The notes under the pieces are model-generated. The model did not search any database. It saw nothing but the letters and a program-made list of their open reading frames with translations, and had not been told where the DNA came from. DNA of 64,000 nt. Origin: Meloidogyne chitwoodi (taxonomy: Eukaryota > Nematoda > Chromadorea > Rhabditida > Meloidogynidae). The DNA lies in the NCBI GenBank assembly GCA_015183035.1, contig JACZZP010000014.1:310001-374000 (forward strand), written 5' to 3'. Shown one piece after another: positions 19,987 through 35,640 of the stretch. The stretch's first letter is position 1. Each line of letters starts with the position of its first letter. Position numbers and translations under genes: made by a program.

Positions 19987-22900
19987 TTTATTTATTTTTT
20001 TATTAAAATATTTTAATAAATAAAAAAAAGTTAAAATTAATTTATAGGAAAGGTTAAAATTAATTCTGTTACTTTTCATTTTTTTTTCGAAATATTCCTT
20101 TCGGACAATTTTTGGAAAAATCCTTTTCAAATAATTTTTAAAATTATTTTTAATTTTGTTTTCTTATATTTTAATATTAAAATGATTATTTTAAAAATTA
20201 TTATTTAATTTATTAATTTAAAAAATTTTAAAATATATTTATATTTTTTTTATTTAAAATTTTATTTAGGAGGAATTTTTCAGAGAAGGATTTTCTGAGA
20301 AATTATCCTAAAAAATAAGAGAGGAATATTTATTAATAAAATAATAATATAAATAAATTAATATAAATAAGGCCTTTGATATTTGACATTTTTAGAGTTG
20401 ACATTTTGTCCATAATTGAGTTAGGATTATTTAGAGAAAATTATTTTATTTTTTTAAAATTTAAATAAATATTTTATCGTTATAAAAGTACTTACCCATA
20501 TTTATAAATTTAAAAAATAAATAAATATTTATTTATTTGTCGTTTTGATTAATTTTTTTATTTTCTTCTTCTCTACCCACGCAATACTTGACAAATAAAA
20601 GTTTATTTTTTAGTTTTTAAAATTATATTGCTGAAATTGACACTTGAAATATAAAAAAGAATAAAGAGAAAATAATACAGTAATTTTATAAATAAATATT
20701 TTAAATATTTACAAACAACCAAAATACCTACCACACATTTAATTAAATTTAAATAAAATTAATTAATTAATTAAATGTTTCTATTAAAGAGATATTTTAT
20801 TATTTTTGTAATAATTTAAATAATAATAATTTTTTTTATTATTTTAGTTTTACATTATAATTCTAAAATAAATTTAAATAATTTTTTATTTTCTTTATAA
20901 ATACGAGACAATGTTGAATAAAAGCAATCAAGAATTTTAAAATATTTAAATGTTCTCTCCTCTATTAAAAAAATAAATAATAATTTCCGTTTTTAAATAT
21001 TTTTCTTATAATTATTAATTTATTAAATTATTTTAAATAATAATATTTTTATCATTTTCTTTGCACTCAAAAATATATAATAATTTTGCTTATCGGAAAC
21101 AATTATTATGTGCACAAAATAAATAAATAAATATATTTTCGGACATATTTTAATATATAAAAAACCCAGTTTTAGGTGCACTATGCGGACTTTTGAGTAC
21201 ACACAAAGACGTGGAACCCGACAATAAATATTAAATAAATTGGGGGGAAATATTAAATGAGAAGTATTTTTTTTTACAATTTAATCGCAGACTAATATTT
21301 TATTATTATTATTATATTAAAAATAAATAATTATTAAATAAAAAAGATTATTTATATTTAAATTTATTTAATTAATAAATATTTTTTAATTAAAAATATA
21401 TCAAAGTAAAATAAAATAATTGGAACTTTCGCCAAAAATAATATTTTTGTTAGAACTATGATTAAACGGTGCCGTTAGCACTACATCGCCTACACCGTTA
21501 CCTCTATCTTCAATATTTTTTATTTAATTAAAATTGTAATTCTGATTCAGATTTTAATTCTTTTACTCGGGCATATTTCTAGTCTACTATTTTAATTTTT
21601 TTTAATTAATTAATTTATTTTTTTTTGAAAATATAAAAATTATCATTTGGAGTTAAAATAAATAAATAAATATAAAAATTTAAAAAATTCCTATATTAAA
21701 ATATGTAAATAATTTCAAAAAAATATAAAATTTAAATTTATTAATTAATTTAATAATAATTAAAATAATTATATTTAATTTTATTTAATTAATTAAATAT
21801 TTTGCGAATATATGGAAAGTTTCTCTATAAAATAAATAATTTGTGAAGGAATGTACCCAAACAAAAAATAAAATTATATTATTAATTTATCTTCTTTTAT
21901 CTTTCATTTTTGGCTTTTATATATTATTACTGATAATATTAAAGAATTAATTAATAAATAAAAAAGAGAAAAAGTAGTCGTCGCAATTTAACCCTAAGGG
22001 TAAACAAAGAAGGAAAATATTTTTGTATAGTCATATGTTGACTTGATATTTTGATATTAATAATAAAAAAAGTATTTAAAAAGAGAAATATATAATTAAA
22101 AAAATTATTTAATATATTTTAAATTAAAAAAAATAAATCTTTTTTACATAAATATATTTTAAAAAATGTTGATAAAAAAAATATATTTATTTATTTTAAA
22201 AAAAACTTTTAATTATTTTTTCTTAATTTATTACAAATAAAACATGTTTCGAATTTTTTCAATTTTCGATAATTTAAAAATGTTTAATTAAATTTAGATT
22301 CTTATTTCTTTTCTTTTTTGTTTTCCATAAATCTGCTAAAATATAAAATTAATAATTTAATAAATAAAAATATAAATATTTAACCCATGAGACATGAGTG
22401 CATAAATAAATAAATAAATATATTTTGATTTTTGTACCTTGTTCTCTGAATTACGCCCAAAAACAAATTATATATTTCTTAATTATTTACTATTTATTTC
22501 CTTATTTTTAATGTCTACTACATATCATCTAGTAAATAATAATAATAATAATAACCCAGTTGCAAAGATCACTTAATATTTACAAAAAAAGAAAATAATA
22601 TTTAGATTTATTTTTCCTTCATTACAAAATAAATTCTGATTTTTTATTTTATAATTCAACTATTATTTTAATATATTCTGAAATTTTTGTACAAAATTTA
22701 ATTTTAATTTATAGAATAATTGTATGTGTAAATATATATACTTCAGAATAATTTCAGAATAATATCAAAATAATATCAGAATAATATCAGAATAATATCA
22801 TAATATCAGAATAATATCATAAATCAGAATAATATCAAAATAATATCAGAATAATATCAAAATAATATCAGAATAATATCAAAATAATATCAGAATAATA

Positions 22901-23740
22901 TCAGAATATTTTCAGAATAAGTTCAGAATAATATCAGAATATTTTCAGAATATTTTCAGAATATTTTAAATTTTTTATCAATTTAATTATAAGTTTATTT
23001 AAATTTAATAATTTTATATTCTTACAGCTACATATTAAGTATATACTATATTTTTAAATGATATTATTTAAAAAATTATTTATTTAAACTCTTTATTAAA
23101 ATAAATGTACTAGTTATGTAAATATTCCATTTTAACTTTAAAAAATTTTAAAAATTAAAAAATTATATTATTTATGTAAAATCCCTCACTTTTTAAATTA
23201 AATTCAAACTTATGATCATCACAAATTTATTTTTATTTTAAACAAATTTTTTTAATTGGCCAAACTTTATTAATTTTTCTTCTTTTTTCTATTTTCTTTT
23301 AATTACGTCCTATTAAATTATTTTAAATTAATTAAATTGATGTATATTTATTTATTGCGTATTTTTATTGGACTAATAACTAATATTAAATTTTCTTTTT
23401 TTACGTTCATTTTTGTTTTTTTTTAATTTTTTTTTGTAAATATGTGTTTAGTAAGTAAAAATAAAAAATATTATTTTTTTTATTTTTTAATATTAATTAT
23501 TTCTAATTTGACGAATTATTAATTAAATCATGCTTTTTTAAAAATAAATATTTTATGAAAAAATATTTTTAAAAATTTTTATTTATATGAAATAAATAAA
23601 TATTTATTATTTTTTTATAATTTTAAAATTAATTTTTTTATTTACTAATTAATTTTAAGAATTAATTTTATAAAGTGCCTTATTTTTTAATTTAATATTT
23701 AACAACAAAAATATACTTAATTAATTTTTATTAATTTAAA
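19987..23740. other. Long AT-rich intergenic region
   Basis: About 3.7 kb with no credible ORF or RNA gene on either strand. It holds homopolymer-like A/T runs and a tandem repeat at 22742-22968. Confidence 0.6.
22742..22968. repeat. Short-unit tandem repeat (AATAATATCAG)
   Basis: About twenty copies of a 10-11-base unit such as CAGAATAATAT, alternating with CAAAATAATAT and ending with CAGAATATTTT variants. Confidence 0.8.
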
Positions 23741-26862
<3,122 letters not shown>

Positions 26863-27811
26863 GCAATTATTTATTTATTGAAATTATTTAAAAATAAAAA
26901 AGGTCATTTTTCGCTAGAATATTTGATATAAATATTTTAATGACATATACATATTTTAAATTTTCTTTTTTATATATATTTTTTATATTTAATTTGACAG
27001 AATAATTAACTTTTATCTTAATATTTTCAATTTAATAATTTTGAAATTTTTAAAATAAAAGAATTTTCTTTATTTTTCTTCACTTTTATTTTTAATTTAT
27101 GAACATTTTTGTTGAAACGAACCTTTTTTGGTGAAAATGAACTTTGGCTGTTCTTTAGTATATGGGACCCGAGCTCGGATCATGTAACACATGTCATTCG
27201 ATTCCTTCGAAGAGCTGAGCACAAATAGGTACATATTTTATTTCAAGGAAATATTTGAGCCGAGTTAAGGGGCCAATAACAATTAAGGAGATAATCGACA
27301 AACAACACGACAAATATTCGTTTGTCATCCGAAGTATGTCGTTTGTCGGTCGAATACATCGTCTGACGATATTATGGAAATTATCGTTTGTCAATTATCA
27401 TTTAGCGTTTGTCTCAAATAACAATTTAAAAAATAAACGATACAGTATATGGGTAGGGGACCTCATTCAAAAATTATTTTTCTATAGTTTTAATATTTAC
27501 TAATATTTATTTAAAATATATTTTATTTTTATCTGTATGTTGTTTTTTAATTTGTTTGAAATGAATTAAAAAAAATTAATTTTAAAAATTTTAATAGATT
27601 AATGAAAAATATACTCTTTACGAAGGCTTGAATATTATGGAAAAAAATCAAAACAAAATAAAGAACATAATTTATTACTTCATCTGTTTTCTATGAATTC
27701 TTATAAAATATAATTTAAATTATAAAATATTTAATCTAAAAGATGTTTTCGCTTTTGATAAATTAATATTGTGACCAGACAACAGCGATTATATGACAGA
27801 ATATTCTTCAA
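26863..27811. other. Intergenic with fragment of a dispersed repeat
   Basis: At 27165-27240 the words CATTCGATTCCTTCGAAGAGCT resemble, in pieces, the foldback family in the DARS intron. Overlapping short ORFs near 27194-27503 on both strands have no protein-like character. Confidence 0.45.
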
Positions 27812-28835
27812 ACTCACTATCGGGACAAAATGTCAATCACCCTAATGGGACAAAATGTCAATCAACCTAATTGGACAAAATGTCAGTCTCTTGTGGACAA
27901 AATATCATTAACCCTAGTAGGGCAAAATATCAGTAACTAGGTAGTGGGACAAAATGTCGTAAAACTAATAAACAAAATGTCGTAAAACTAATAAACAAAA
28001 TGTCAGTCACCATAGTGGACAAAATGTCAGTCACATATCGAGACAAAATGTCAGTACCAATAGAGGGATAAAATGTCAATTACCCTAGAGGGACAAAATG
28101 ACAGTCACCCTGACGGAACAAGACAACTGACGGAACAAAATGTCAGACAACTGACGGGACAAAATGTCAGTCACCTTAGTGGGACAAAATGTCAGTCACC
28201 TTAGTGGGACAAAATGTCAGTCACCCTGACGGGACAAAATGTTAGTCACACTAGCGGGATAAAAAGTCAGTCACCATGACGGGATAAAATGTCAGTCACC
28301 TTAGTGGGACAAAATGTCAGTCACCTTGGCGGGACAAAATGTCAGTCACCCTGGTGGGACAAAATGTCAGTCACCCTGGTGGGACAAAATGTCAGTCACC
28401 CTGGTGGGACAAAATGTCAGTAACCTTGGCGGGACAAAATGTCAGTCACATTAGCGGGATAAAAAGTCGGTCACCCTGATGGGATAAAAAGTCAGTCACC
28501 CTGGCGGGACAAAATGTCAGTCACATTAGCGGGATAAAAAGTCGGTCACCCTGATGGGATAAAAAGTCGGTCACCCTGATGGGATAAAAAGTCAGTCACC
28601 CTGACGGGATAAAAAGTCAGTCACCCTGACGGGATAAAAAGTCAGTCACCCTGACGGGATAAAAAGTCAGTCACCCTGACGGGACAAAATGTCAGCGACT
28701 CTAGCGGGACAAAATGTCAGTAACCGTAGTAGGACAAAATGCCAGTTAACCTAGTGGGATAAAATGTCAGCACCGTAGCGGGACAAAATGTCAGTTACCT
28801 TAGTGGGACAAAATGTCAGTAACCCTAATGGAAAA
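27812..28835. repeat. Minisatellite, unit about 25 bases (GACAAAATGTCAGTCACC)
   Basis: About forty direct copies of GGGACAAAATGTCAGTCACC plus a variable CTGAC, CTTAG or CTGGT tail. A second unit type, GGGATAAAAAGTCAGTCACC, dominates 28455-28680. Each GACAAAATGTC is itself a small hairpin (GACA/TGTC). Edge copies are more degenerate than the centre, as in unequal-exchange arrays. Confidence 0.9.
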
Positions 28836-29229
28836 TATAAAACAAACTGGCGGAGCACCTGTTGAACAACACAATTCGATCCAGCTCGTCGAGAAGATTC
28901 AAATAATATGTCTTTTTGCATCGTAAATTTTTTCCAAAAATCAAATACTCTTAATAATAAAATAATATTTTTTATAGTTTATAATTAGACATTATCAAAA
29001 ATATATTCGATTTTTACACTGAAATAAAAAATATAATTAAAAAAAATTTTTTTATTAGGAGGCAGTATCGCGGCATTGCGGGGGAAAAAAGATGTGTCGT
29101 CGGTGTCGTTATCCCTTTTTTAAATCACAAATTAATTGATTAGTTTCGCCCCAAAATTTTTCTGCTTTTATTCCCATAGGTAGTGGCTAGATTAAGAAAA
29201 TTCCTTTTCAAGAAAAACACGTTAATTTA

Positions 29230-29987
29230 AATTTTATCCCATATTTTCTAATAAGTCCTTTTACTTTACACCGAGAAGTGCTTTCAAAACAGTTAACACT
29301 ATTATCAGAATGATTATGTTATCTCTTGAGTACTTTACACAGCAATATAAAATATTAGAACATTAACGAATAACTTTATTAGAAGATGGGGATTTTGTTT
29401 TAGTGTTCATTTTTGTTAGAATGATTATAAAGTAAAGGTTTGAATTATTTCACCTTAATACTCTGATACATTATTTGATATATAAGCTTCACTTACTTAA
29501 ATATAATTCGTTGAATGTATAATAAATTTTGCTCATATACTCACAAAAGAAGAGAAGCATTGTAAAAGAGGAGGAGGAGGGGAGAAGATGAGAGGATATG
29601 CATCCTCCTCCGAATGCATATCCTCTCATCTTCTCCCCTCCTCCTCCTCTTTTACAATGCTTCTCTTCTTTTGTGAGTATATGAGCAAAATTTATTATAC
29701 ATTCAATGAATTATATTTAAGTAAGTGAAGCTTATATATCAAATAATGTATCAGAGTATTTAAGGTGAAATAATTCAAACCTTTACTTTATAATCATTCT
29801 AACAAAAATGAACACTAAAACAAAATCCCCATCTTCTAATAAAGTTATTCGTTAATGTTCTAATATTTTATATTGCTGTGTAAAGTACTCAAGATATAAC
29901 ATAATCATTCTGATAATAGTGTTAACTGTTTTGAAAGCACTTCTCGGTGTAAAGTAAAAGGACTTATTAGAAAATATGAGATAAAAA
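29230..29987. repeat. Hairpin 1, near-perfect palindrome
   Basis: Arms of about 375 bases match almost without mismatch around a centre near 29607 (ATATGCATCCTCCTCCGAAT region). Such perfect arms imply a recent origin or ongoing correction. Confidence 0.88.
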
Positions 29988-30352
29988 AATATTTATTGTA
30001 AGAGGGAATTAGTCACCCAAGGGTAAAGAGCAATTTCCAATACGTTCTAATGTACGCTATTTCACTTCTCATAACATATATTTATCCTCCCATTATTATT
30101 CTCATATTTACACATTTCTCCGTTATATGGGTTCAGTCAGAAGAGTTCAATTGGTGAGCTCAATCAAAGTTAGGGTGGTTCTCGCTTCTATTATTATCCA
30201 ATATACTTAATCTTGAAAAATTATTTTAAAGATATGTGGAAAAGTTTGAAAAATTATGACTATATTTGTAAAAATATTTGAAATCTTTTGAAAAATTATT
30301 TAGAAAATTTTTTAAACAAATTGAACTTCTCTTTGTGAAGCATAAATCATAT

Positions 30353-31062
30353 TTTTTAAATCCATTTTCGTCAAGATGCTTTACGATCGGATGTGCTTTC
30401 AAAATAATACACTATTATCGGGATTTAGGTTTATAACTAAAGGATTTTACAGAGCAACATAAAGTATCAGAACATTCATAAATAACTTTACTTGAAGAAG
30501 AAAATTTTATTTTAAATTCATTTTGATTAGGATCAAAAATTAATGATTAAAATTATTTCACCTCAAATATTCTGAACTCATCATTTGATATATTAAGATC
30601 AGCCTACTAAACGTCATTCATCTAAATGCATAAAAAATTGCTCGATACTCACAAGAGGAGAAGAATTGTGAAAGGGAGTAGGAGGAAAAGAGGAGAGGAT
30701 AAGCACCCTACTCCGAATGCTTATCCTCTCCTCATCTTCCTCTTTCACAATTCTTATCCTCTTGTGAGTATAGGAGAATTCTTAAAATATATCTTTACGA
30801 TGCGGAGCTTGATATATCAAATGATGAGTTCAGAATATTTGAGGTGAAATAATTTTAAACATTAATTTTTCATCATTCTGGTAAAAATGAATTTAAAATA
30901 AAATTTTCTTATTCAAGTAAAGTTATTTATGAATGTTCTGATACTTTATGTTGCTCTGTAAAATCCTTTAGTGATAAACCTAAATCCCGATAAAAGTATT
31001 ATTTTGAAAGCACATCTCGATCTAAATCAAACGACTTAGTTGACGAAAATGGATTTAAAAAA
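30353..31062. repeat. Hairpin 2, diverged palindrome related to hairpin 1
   Basis: Arms of about 350 bases around a centre near 30708, with more mismatches than hairpin 1. The centre (GAGGAGAGGATAAGCACC, CTACTCCGAATGCTTATCC) and the CTCACAAGAGGAGAAG flank are recognisably the same family as hairpin 1. Confidence 0.85.
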
Positions 31063-31257
31063 TATGATTGATGCACTCACAAAGAGAAGAAATTCAATAA
31101 AGTTATGTAATCTTTTCATTTCATTTAAAATGTTATCAAATAATTTTTAAAAAGATTACAAATATTTTTTCAAATATTTGTTCATACTTTTTCACATATA
31201 TTTTAAATAATTTTTTCAAAAGATTTAAAATATCTTTCCAAATAATAATTCAAAAAT

Positions 31258-32383
31258 GTGTCCCCCTACTCTGGTCATCCGTAACAATTATTTGCTTTTC
31301 TAATAAATGCTTCACTCCGAACCTACTTGTTAACTAGTAGAACCAAAGATGTAGATGAGGAATTTGAATGATCAAAACACAATTAATTGATTTCGTGAAC
31401 ATAAGAAAAAACAAGGATTTGAAAGTAAACAAAGGATAATATAAAATTTATTTTACAAAGTTAATAAACTTCATTCGAAAAAGCATACAAATAATTAATC
31501 ACACAATAAAAACAAAAGGAAAGAAAATCTCTAATATAATTGAGTATGTGTTGTAAGTTAGGGTTTCTATAGTAAACTGATTTAGAGGACGAGAAAATTG
31601 GCGCTTTTGAATTGATTAACGTTGTATACCATACAAACAAAATATTTTGATACGTTTTTTTGAGGGAAATATTTAACCCACTATCCACCGCGGCGTGTCT
31701 CAGCCTCAGCAGCCCCCACCGCAGCGTGGCTCAGCCTCATCAGCCACCACCGCATCGTGGTCTCAGCCTCAGCAGCCCCCACAGCAGCGTGGCTCAGCCT
31801 GATCAGCCACCACCGCATCGTGGTCTCAGCCTCAGCAGCCCCCACCGCAGCGTGGCTCAGCCTCATCAGCCACCACCGCATCGTGGTCTCAGCCTCAGCA
31901 GCCCCCACAGCAGCGTGGCTCAGCCTCATCAGCCACCACCGCAGAATTATACGAAATTCAACCCCTCACTCAAAAAAATTTATCAAAATATTCTGTTTCC
32001 TGATAAACAACGTTAATCAATACAAAAGCGCCAATTTTCTTTCTCTAAATCAGGTTACTATAGAAACCCGAACTTACAACACATATTCAATTATATTAGG
32101 TTTATTTCCTATTTGTTTTTATTATTGTATGATTAATTATTTGCATGCTTTTTCGAATGCAGTATTATTAAATTGTAAAATAAATTTTATATTATCCTTA
32201 AGTTTACTTTCAAGTCCTTGTTTTTTCTTATGTTCACGAAATTCAATTAATTGTTTTGATCATTCAAATTCCTCAATCTACATCATTGCGTTCTACAAGT
32301 TGACAAGTAGGTTCGGAGTGAAGCATTTATTAGAAAACAAATAACTAACATCACAGGGTGAACAGAGTAGGGGGATACATTTT
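31258..32383. mobile_element. Hairpin 3, TIR element with a minisatellite core
   Basis: The ends TGTCCCCCTACTCTGGTCAT and its reverse-complement counterpart TGAACAGAGTAGGGGGATACA pair. Arms of about 400 bases follow (for example GCTTCACTCCGAACCTACTT against its inverse at 32310). The centre is the tandem repeat at 31690-31945. Confidence 0.82.
31690..31945 (+). repeat. 63-base tandem repeat, GC-rich
   Basis: Four copies of a unit of about 63 bases, each made of two similar halves (CTCAGCAGCCCCCACCGCAG and CTCATCAGCCACCACCGCAT). The period is a multiple of three, so frames stay open on both strands (RGLSLSSPHRSVAQPHQPPP on plus). The array is far richer in GC than its surroundings. The ORFs end in the palindrome arms and look accidental. 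Confidence 0.8.
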
Positions 32384-32454
32384 ATTTTATCTTAACTTTT
32401 TTAAACTTTCTATTTTTAAACTATTTAATTCTATAGCCTATTCAATTCTGTATT

Positions 32455-33243
32455 ATCGGGGCGTTTGAGGGCCAAAGGCTCTCAAACGCCGGTGGGTTGC
32501 CCACCACTTCTAATCCTACCACAACTTCTTACTCACACAACTTTCAAACTTAAGCGAGGCGTATGAGGGCCAAAGGCTCTCAAACGCCGGAGGGTTGCCC
32601 ACCACTTCTAATCCTACCACAACTTCTTACTCACACAAATTTCAAACTTAAGCGAGGCGTATGAGGGCCTTTGGCTCTCAAACGCCGGAGGGTTGCCCAC
32701 CACTTCTAATCCTACTACAACTTCTTACCCACACAACTTTCAAACTTAAGCGAGGCGTTTGAGGGTCAAAGGCCCTCAAACGCCGGTGGGTTGCCCACCA
32801 CTTCTAATCCTACTACAACTTCTTACCCACACAACTTTCAAACTTAAGCGAGGCGTTTGAGGGTCAAAGGCCCTCAAACGCCGGTGGGTTGCCCACCACT
32901 TCTAATCCTACTACAACTTCTTACCCACACAACTTTCAAACTTAAGCGAGGCGTATGAGGGCCAAAGGCCCTCAAACGCCGGTGGGTTGCCCACCACCTA
33001 ATCCTACAACAACTTCTTACCCACCACACCTTTAAAACTTTTAGCGGGGCGTTTGAGGGCCGAATGCACTCAAACGCCGGAGGGTTGCACCTCCACTTCT
33101 GATCCTACAACAACTTATTACTCAACACCTTTAAAACTTTTAGCGGCGCGTTTAAGGGCCGAAGGCACTCAAACGCCGGAGGGTTGCACCTCCACTTTGG
33201 AACCCACGACGACTTCTAACCAACCACAACTTTCAACCTTTTA
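32455..33243. repeat. Tandem repeat of about 97 bases, eight copies
   Basis: Unit: GGCGTTTGAGGGCC, then AAAGGCCCTCAAACGCCGG (a hairpin), then GGTTGCCCACCACTTCTAATC and an ACAACTTCTTACCCACACAA tail ending TTAAGCGA. The last two copies are more diverged. The array stops right at the right terminal repeat of the composite element. Confidence 0.88.
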
Positions 33244-33462
33244 GTTACACTGGGCAATTAATTTGTGACAAAAAAAGAAAGGAAAAGACACCGACGACGC
33301 CTCCTTTTTCCCCCGCGATGCCCGCGACGCTGCCTGTCTACAAATAATTTTAGTATCAAAATAATAAATTAAATATCTTACATAAATTTATAACTTTAAT
33401 TTTTTTTAATTAGACCCATCAAGAAGCAGCCGATGATATTAGGAAGGAAACTGCGAACAGTA

Positions 33463-35240
33463 CTAGCTGCAGGTGGTGGTGCAGTCGAAGTTTGATGATG
33501 ATGATAAATTGTTCGAGGAGGAGGTTGATGTAGCTACAAATGATGTGTAGGTAGTTGTGACATGAGTTGCGGCCGATGATTGTTGTTGTACAGTTGCAGC
33601 AGCAGTCATCATTGAAGGATTCATTTGTTGTTGTTGCTAAATTCAAGAAAAATAGTATAAATTAAAAAATTATAATTGTGTAAACCGATTGGTTAGAGCA
33701 TTATAATATGCCATTGTAGTTTTGTTAATTGCTGTTGTTGCGATTGTTGCTGTATCGTTTGAGAAACACCAGACGTTGTAGAATTATTAATGATGTGCTT
33801 GAGGTGGTAAATCATTCGTCGCGAATTCCACTTTTTTATCAACTTAATTATTTAAAAAATTGAAAAATTTTTAATTTAAAACAACATACAATCAAAGGCA
33901 TCAGCAGAGAGAGAGTATCGTGCATCTGAGATATTTGTTGCTGAAAAAATTCCACATATGAAACAGTACTCAATCGCTTTGTTTGCGCAATATTAGAAGA
34001 ATTTTGTTATGTCAAATGTTCTTGCTGATTGCTTTGTGGAGAATGCTGCTGCTTATGACCAATTTGATTTTGAGGCTTTTGCATAAGGCCGATTGCGTTT
34101 TTAATTGATTAGTGTACTCCTGAGTGACAGACATCGAATGAGCAGCAGAGCGCCAAAAGAATCGGTTGACGTTCATCGCAATAGCAGCAGTTGATATTGA
34201 TTCGTAATAAGGTAGTGAGCTTGAATTAGAGACAACTGTTTGCCCACCATTACACAACGCGGACTGATTGGTACTCCCCAGTCAACAGAAGTGCTCCATC
34301 TAATAAAGTATAGATTATGCATAAAAAGTGGCGGGAACTTTTTTTTAATTCAAAAATATTCAAAATTTCTAAAACAAAAAATCTTACTCTTGCTCGACTG
34401 ACGTATTTTCATTTACACAATTTCCGTTCGATGAGTTCACTTCCAATAGCATTGAATTGATTTCAGCAGGTTGTTGTTGTTGAAAGGAATGAACACTATA
34501 ATGTTGTTGTTTGGCCTGATAATAAAATAATTTAAAATTATAAAAATTTTACAAATTTTAATTACCCGTGAGGATTCAACCGAAGCATCAGATGATGAGT
34601 TTATATCAGAAAATTGTTGCATCATTGGTGGTTGCTGTGAAGGAGGTGGTGGGTGCTGTGAAGGTGGTGGTGGGTGCTGTGAAGGTGGTTGAATCTTCTT
34701 TGGAGCGGCCACAGATGCAAAAGTTTTAGTTTTTGGTGGTTGTTCAATAATTGCTGCTGAATTAGCAGTTGTCCCAAGAGTTAAGGTGCTGTTATTATGC
34801 TCTAACGATGGCCAACTCAAAGTGTTTCCTGCTGGAGACTGCGCCATTGAAGATGAAGTAATAATTAAATTGTTAACAGTGTCGACAGATTTTAAGGTTG
34901 ATGGCTCGTAGACGCGTGGCCCAATTTTCTATAATATCAACACTTTATTTTATTATAAAAAGTTAAAACCTTTTGTTCATTTTCATTGTTCGCAGAATTT
35001 CGTGCTTTAGTAGTTTGTGTCTCTACACCAGCAGTAAATGTTCCAATAGAAAAGCTAGCAACATCCGCTTTTTCACCAACAATGCTGCTAGTCCGTTTGC
35101 CACAATTGACGTCATTCGTTTTCCAATCATTTACTTTATTCCTTGTTCTGCTTGCTGAACTAACCTCATTACAATCACGACGAAAACGATTCTCTAAAAA
35201 ATAAAACGTAATAAAATAAATTGCCATAACAAAACCATTA
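33463..35240 (-). pseudogene. Q/S/T-rich multi-exon gene, probably decayed
   Basis: Not recognised. Good exon-like stretches on the minus strand: about 35194-34971 (NRFRRDCNEVSSASRTRNKV onward, ending ENEQK before GT); 34931-34566 (KIGPRVYEPSTLKSVDTVNN, then MAQSPAGNTLSWPSLEHN, a Pro/Gln repeat PPPPSQHPPPPSQQPPMMQQ, and SSDASVESS); and 33633-33463 (QQQQMNPSMMTAAATVQQQ, then SSSNNLSSSSNFDC). Between them, 33700-34430 has Gln-rich bits (SQTIQQQSQQQQLTKLQW) broken by stops. Composition fits an RNA-associated or low-complexity regulatory protein. The breaks suggest a pseudogene, or introns I could not resolve. A further ORF at 35529-35326 (LLDKPDELVLWSHQCSNVRN) may be an upstream exon. Confidence 0.4.
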
Positions 35241-35640
35241 TTTAATTATCTAAAAAGAATTTTGTTTTTCTAATGACTTGGAAGAAAAACTGTTTTAGCT
35301 GCTCTATTTGAATTAAGAAATAAAATTATACAACCTCGTTGTGAGTCTCCTCTGCGTCCACCGCCTCATAAAATGTAATAACTGCTGATTTGGATTGTTG
35401 TATTTGCTGTCCCGTTGTGTATGTCCCAGAATTCAATGCTACTGCCAATGTCTTAATTGACTGATTGCGTACATTTGAACATTGATGACTCCATAGAACA
35501 AGCTCATCAGGTTTATCCAGCAACGACACGGTTGTTTCAACACAACCTTCGCTGTCAATGAGTGTACTTCAGCCACAGATTGTGTGCAATTTGTAAGCTC
35601 AATAACCTAGATATTTTTAATTAATCGACATTATATATAA

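Larger units (their letters stand above)
29058..33337. mobile_element. Composite 4.3-kb foldback element
   Basis: The ends are inverted repeats of about 90 bases: left 29058-29145 has GGCAGTATCGCGGCATTGCG and GTCGTCGGTGTC; right 33246-33337 has their reverse complement (GACACCGACGAC and CGATGCCCGCGACGCTGCC). Between them lie three large hairpins in series, then two blocks of tandem repeats, one inside hairpin 3 and one after it. No transposase is seen, so the mover, if any, is elsewhere. It is not clear whether this is one transposon or several nested ones. Confidence 0.72.

Noticed and set aside
27194..27503. Overlapping short ORFs on both strands
   Set aside because: No exon signals and no protein-like composition; they lie in repeat-like sequence.
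27812..28835. CRISPR-like array
   Set aside because: Repeats follow each other without unique spacers, and this is a eukaryotic genome; it is a minisatellite.
31757..32344. 195-codon ORF starting in the 63-base repeat
   Set aside because: It starts in a satellite and runs into a palindrome arm; no splice or start context.
33681..33712. tRNA-like GATTGGTTAGAGCATTATAA
   Set aside because: Resembles a D arm only; no B box or acceptor pairing nearby.
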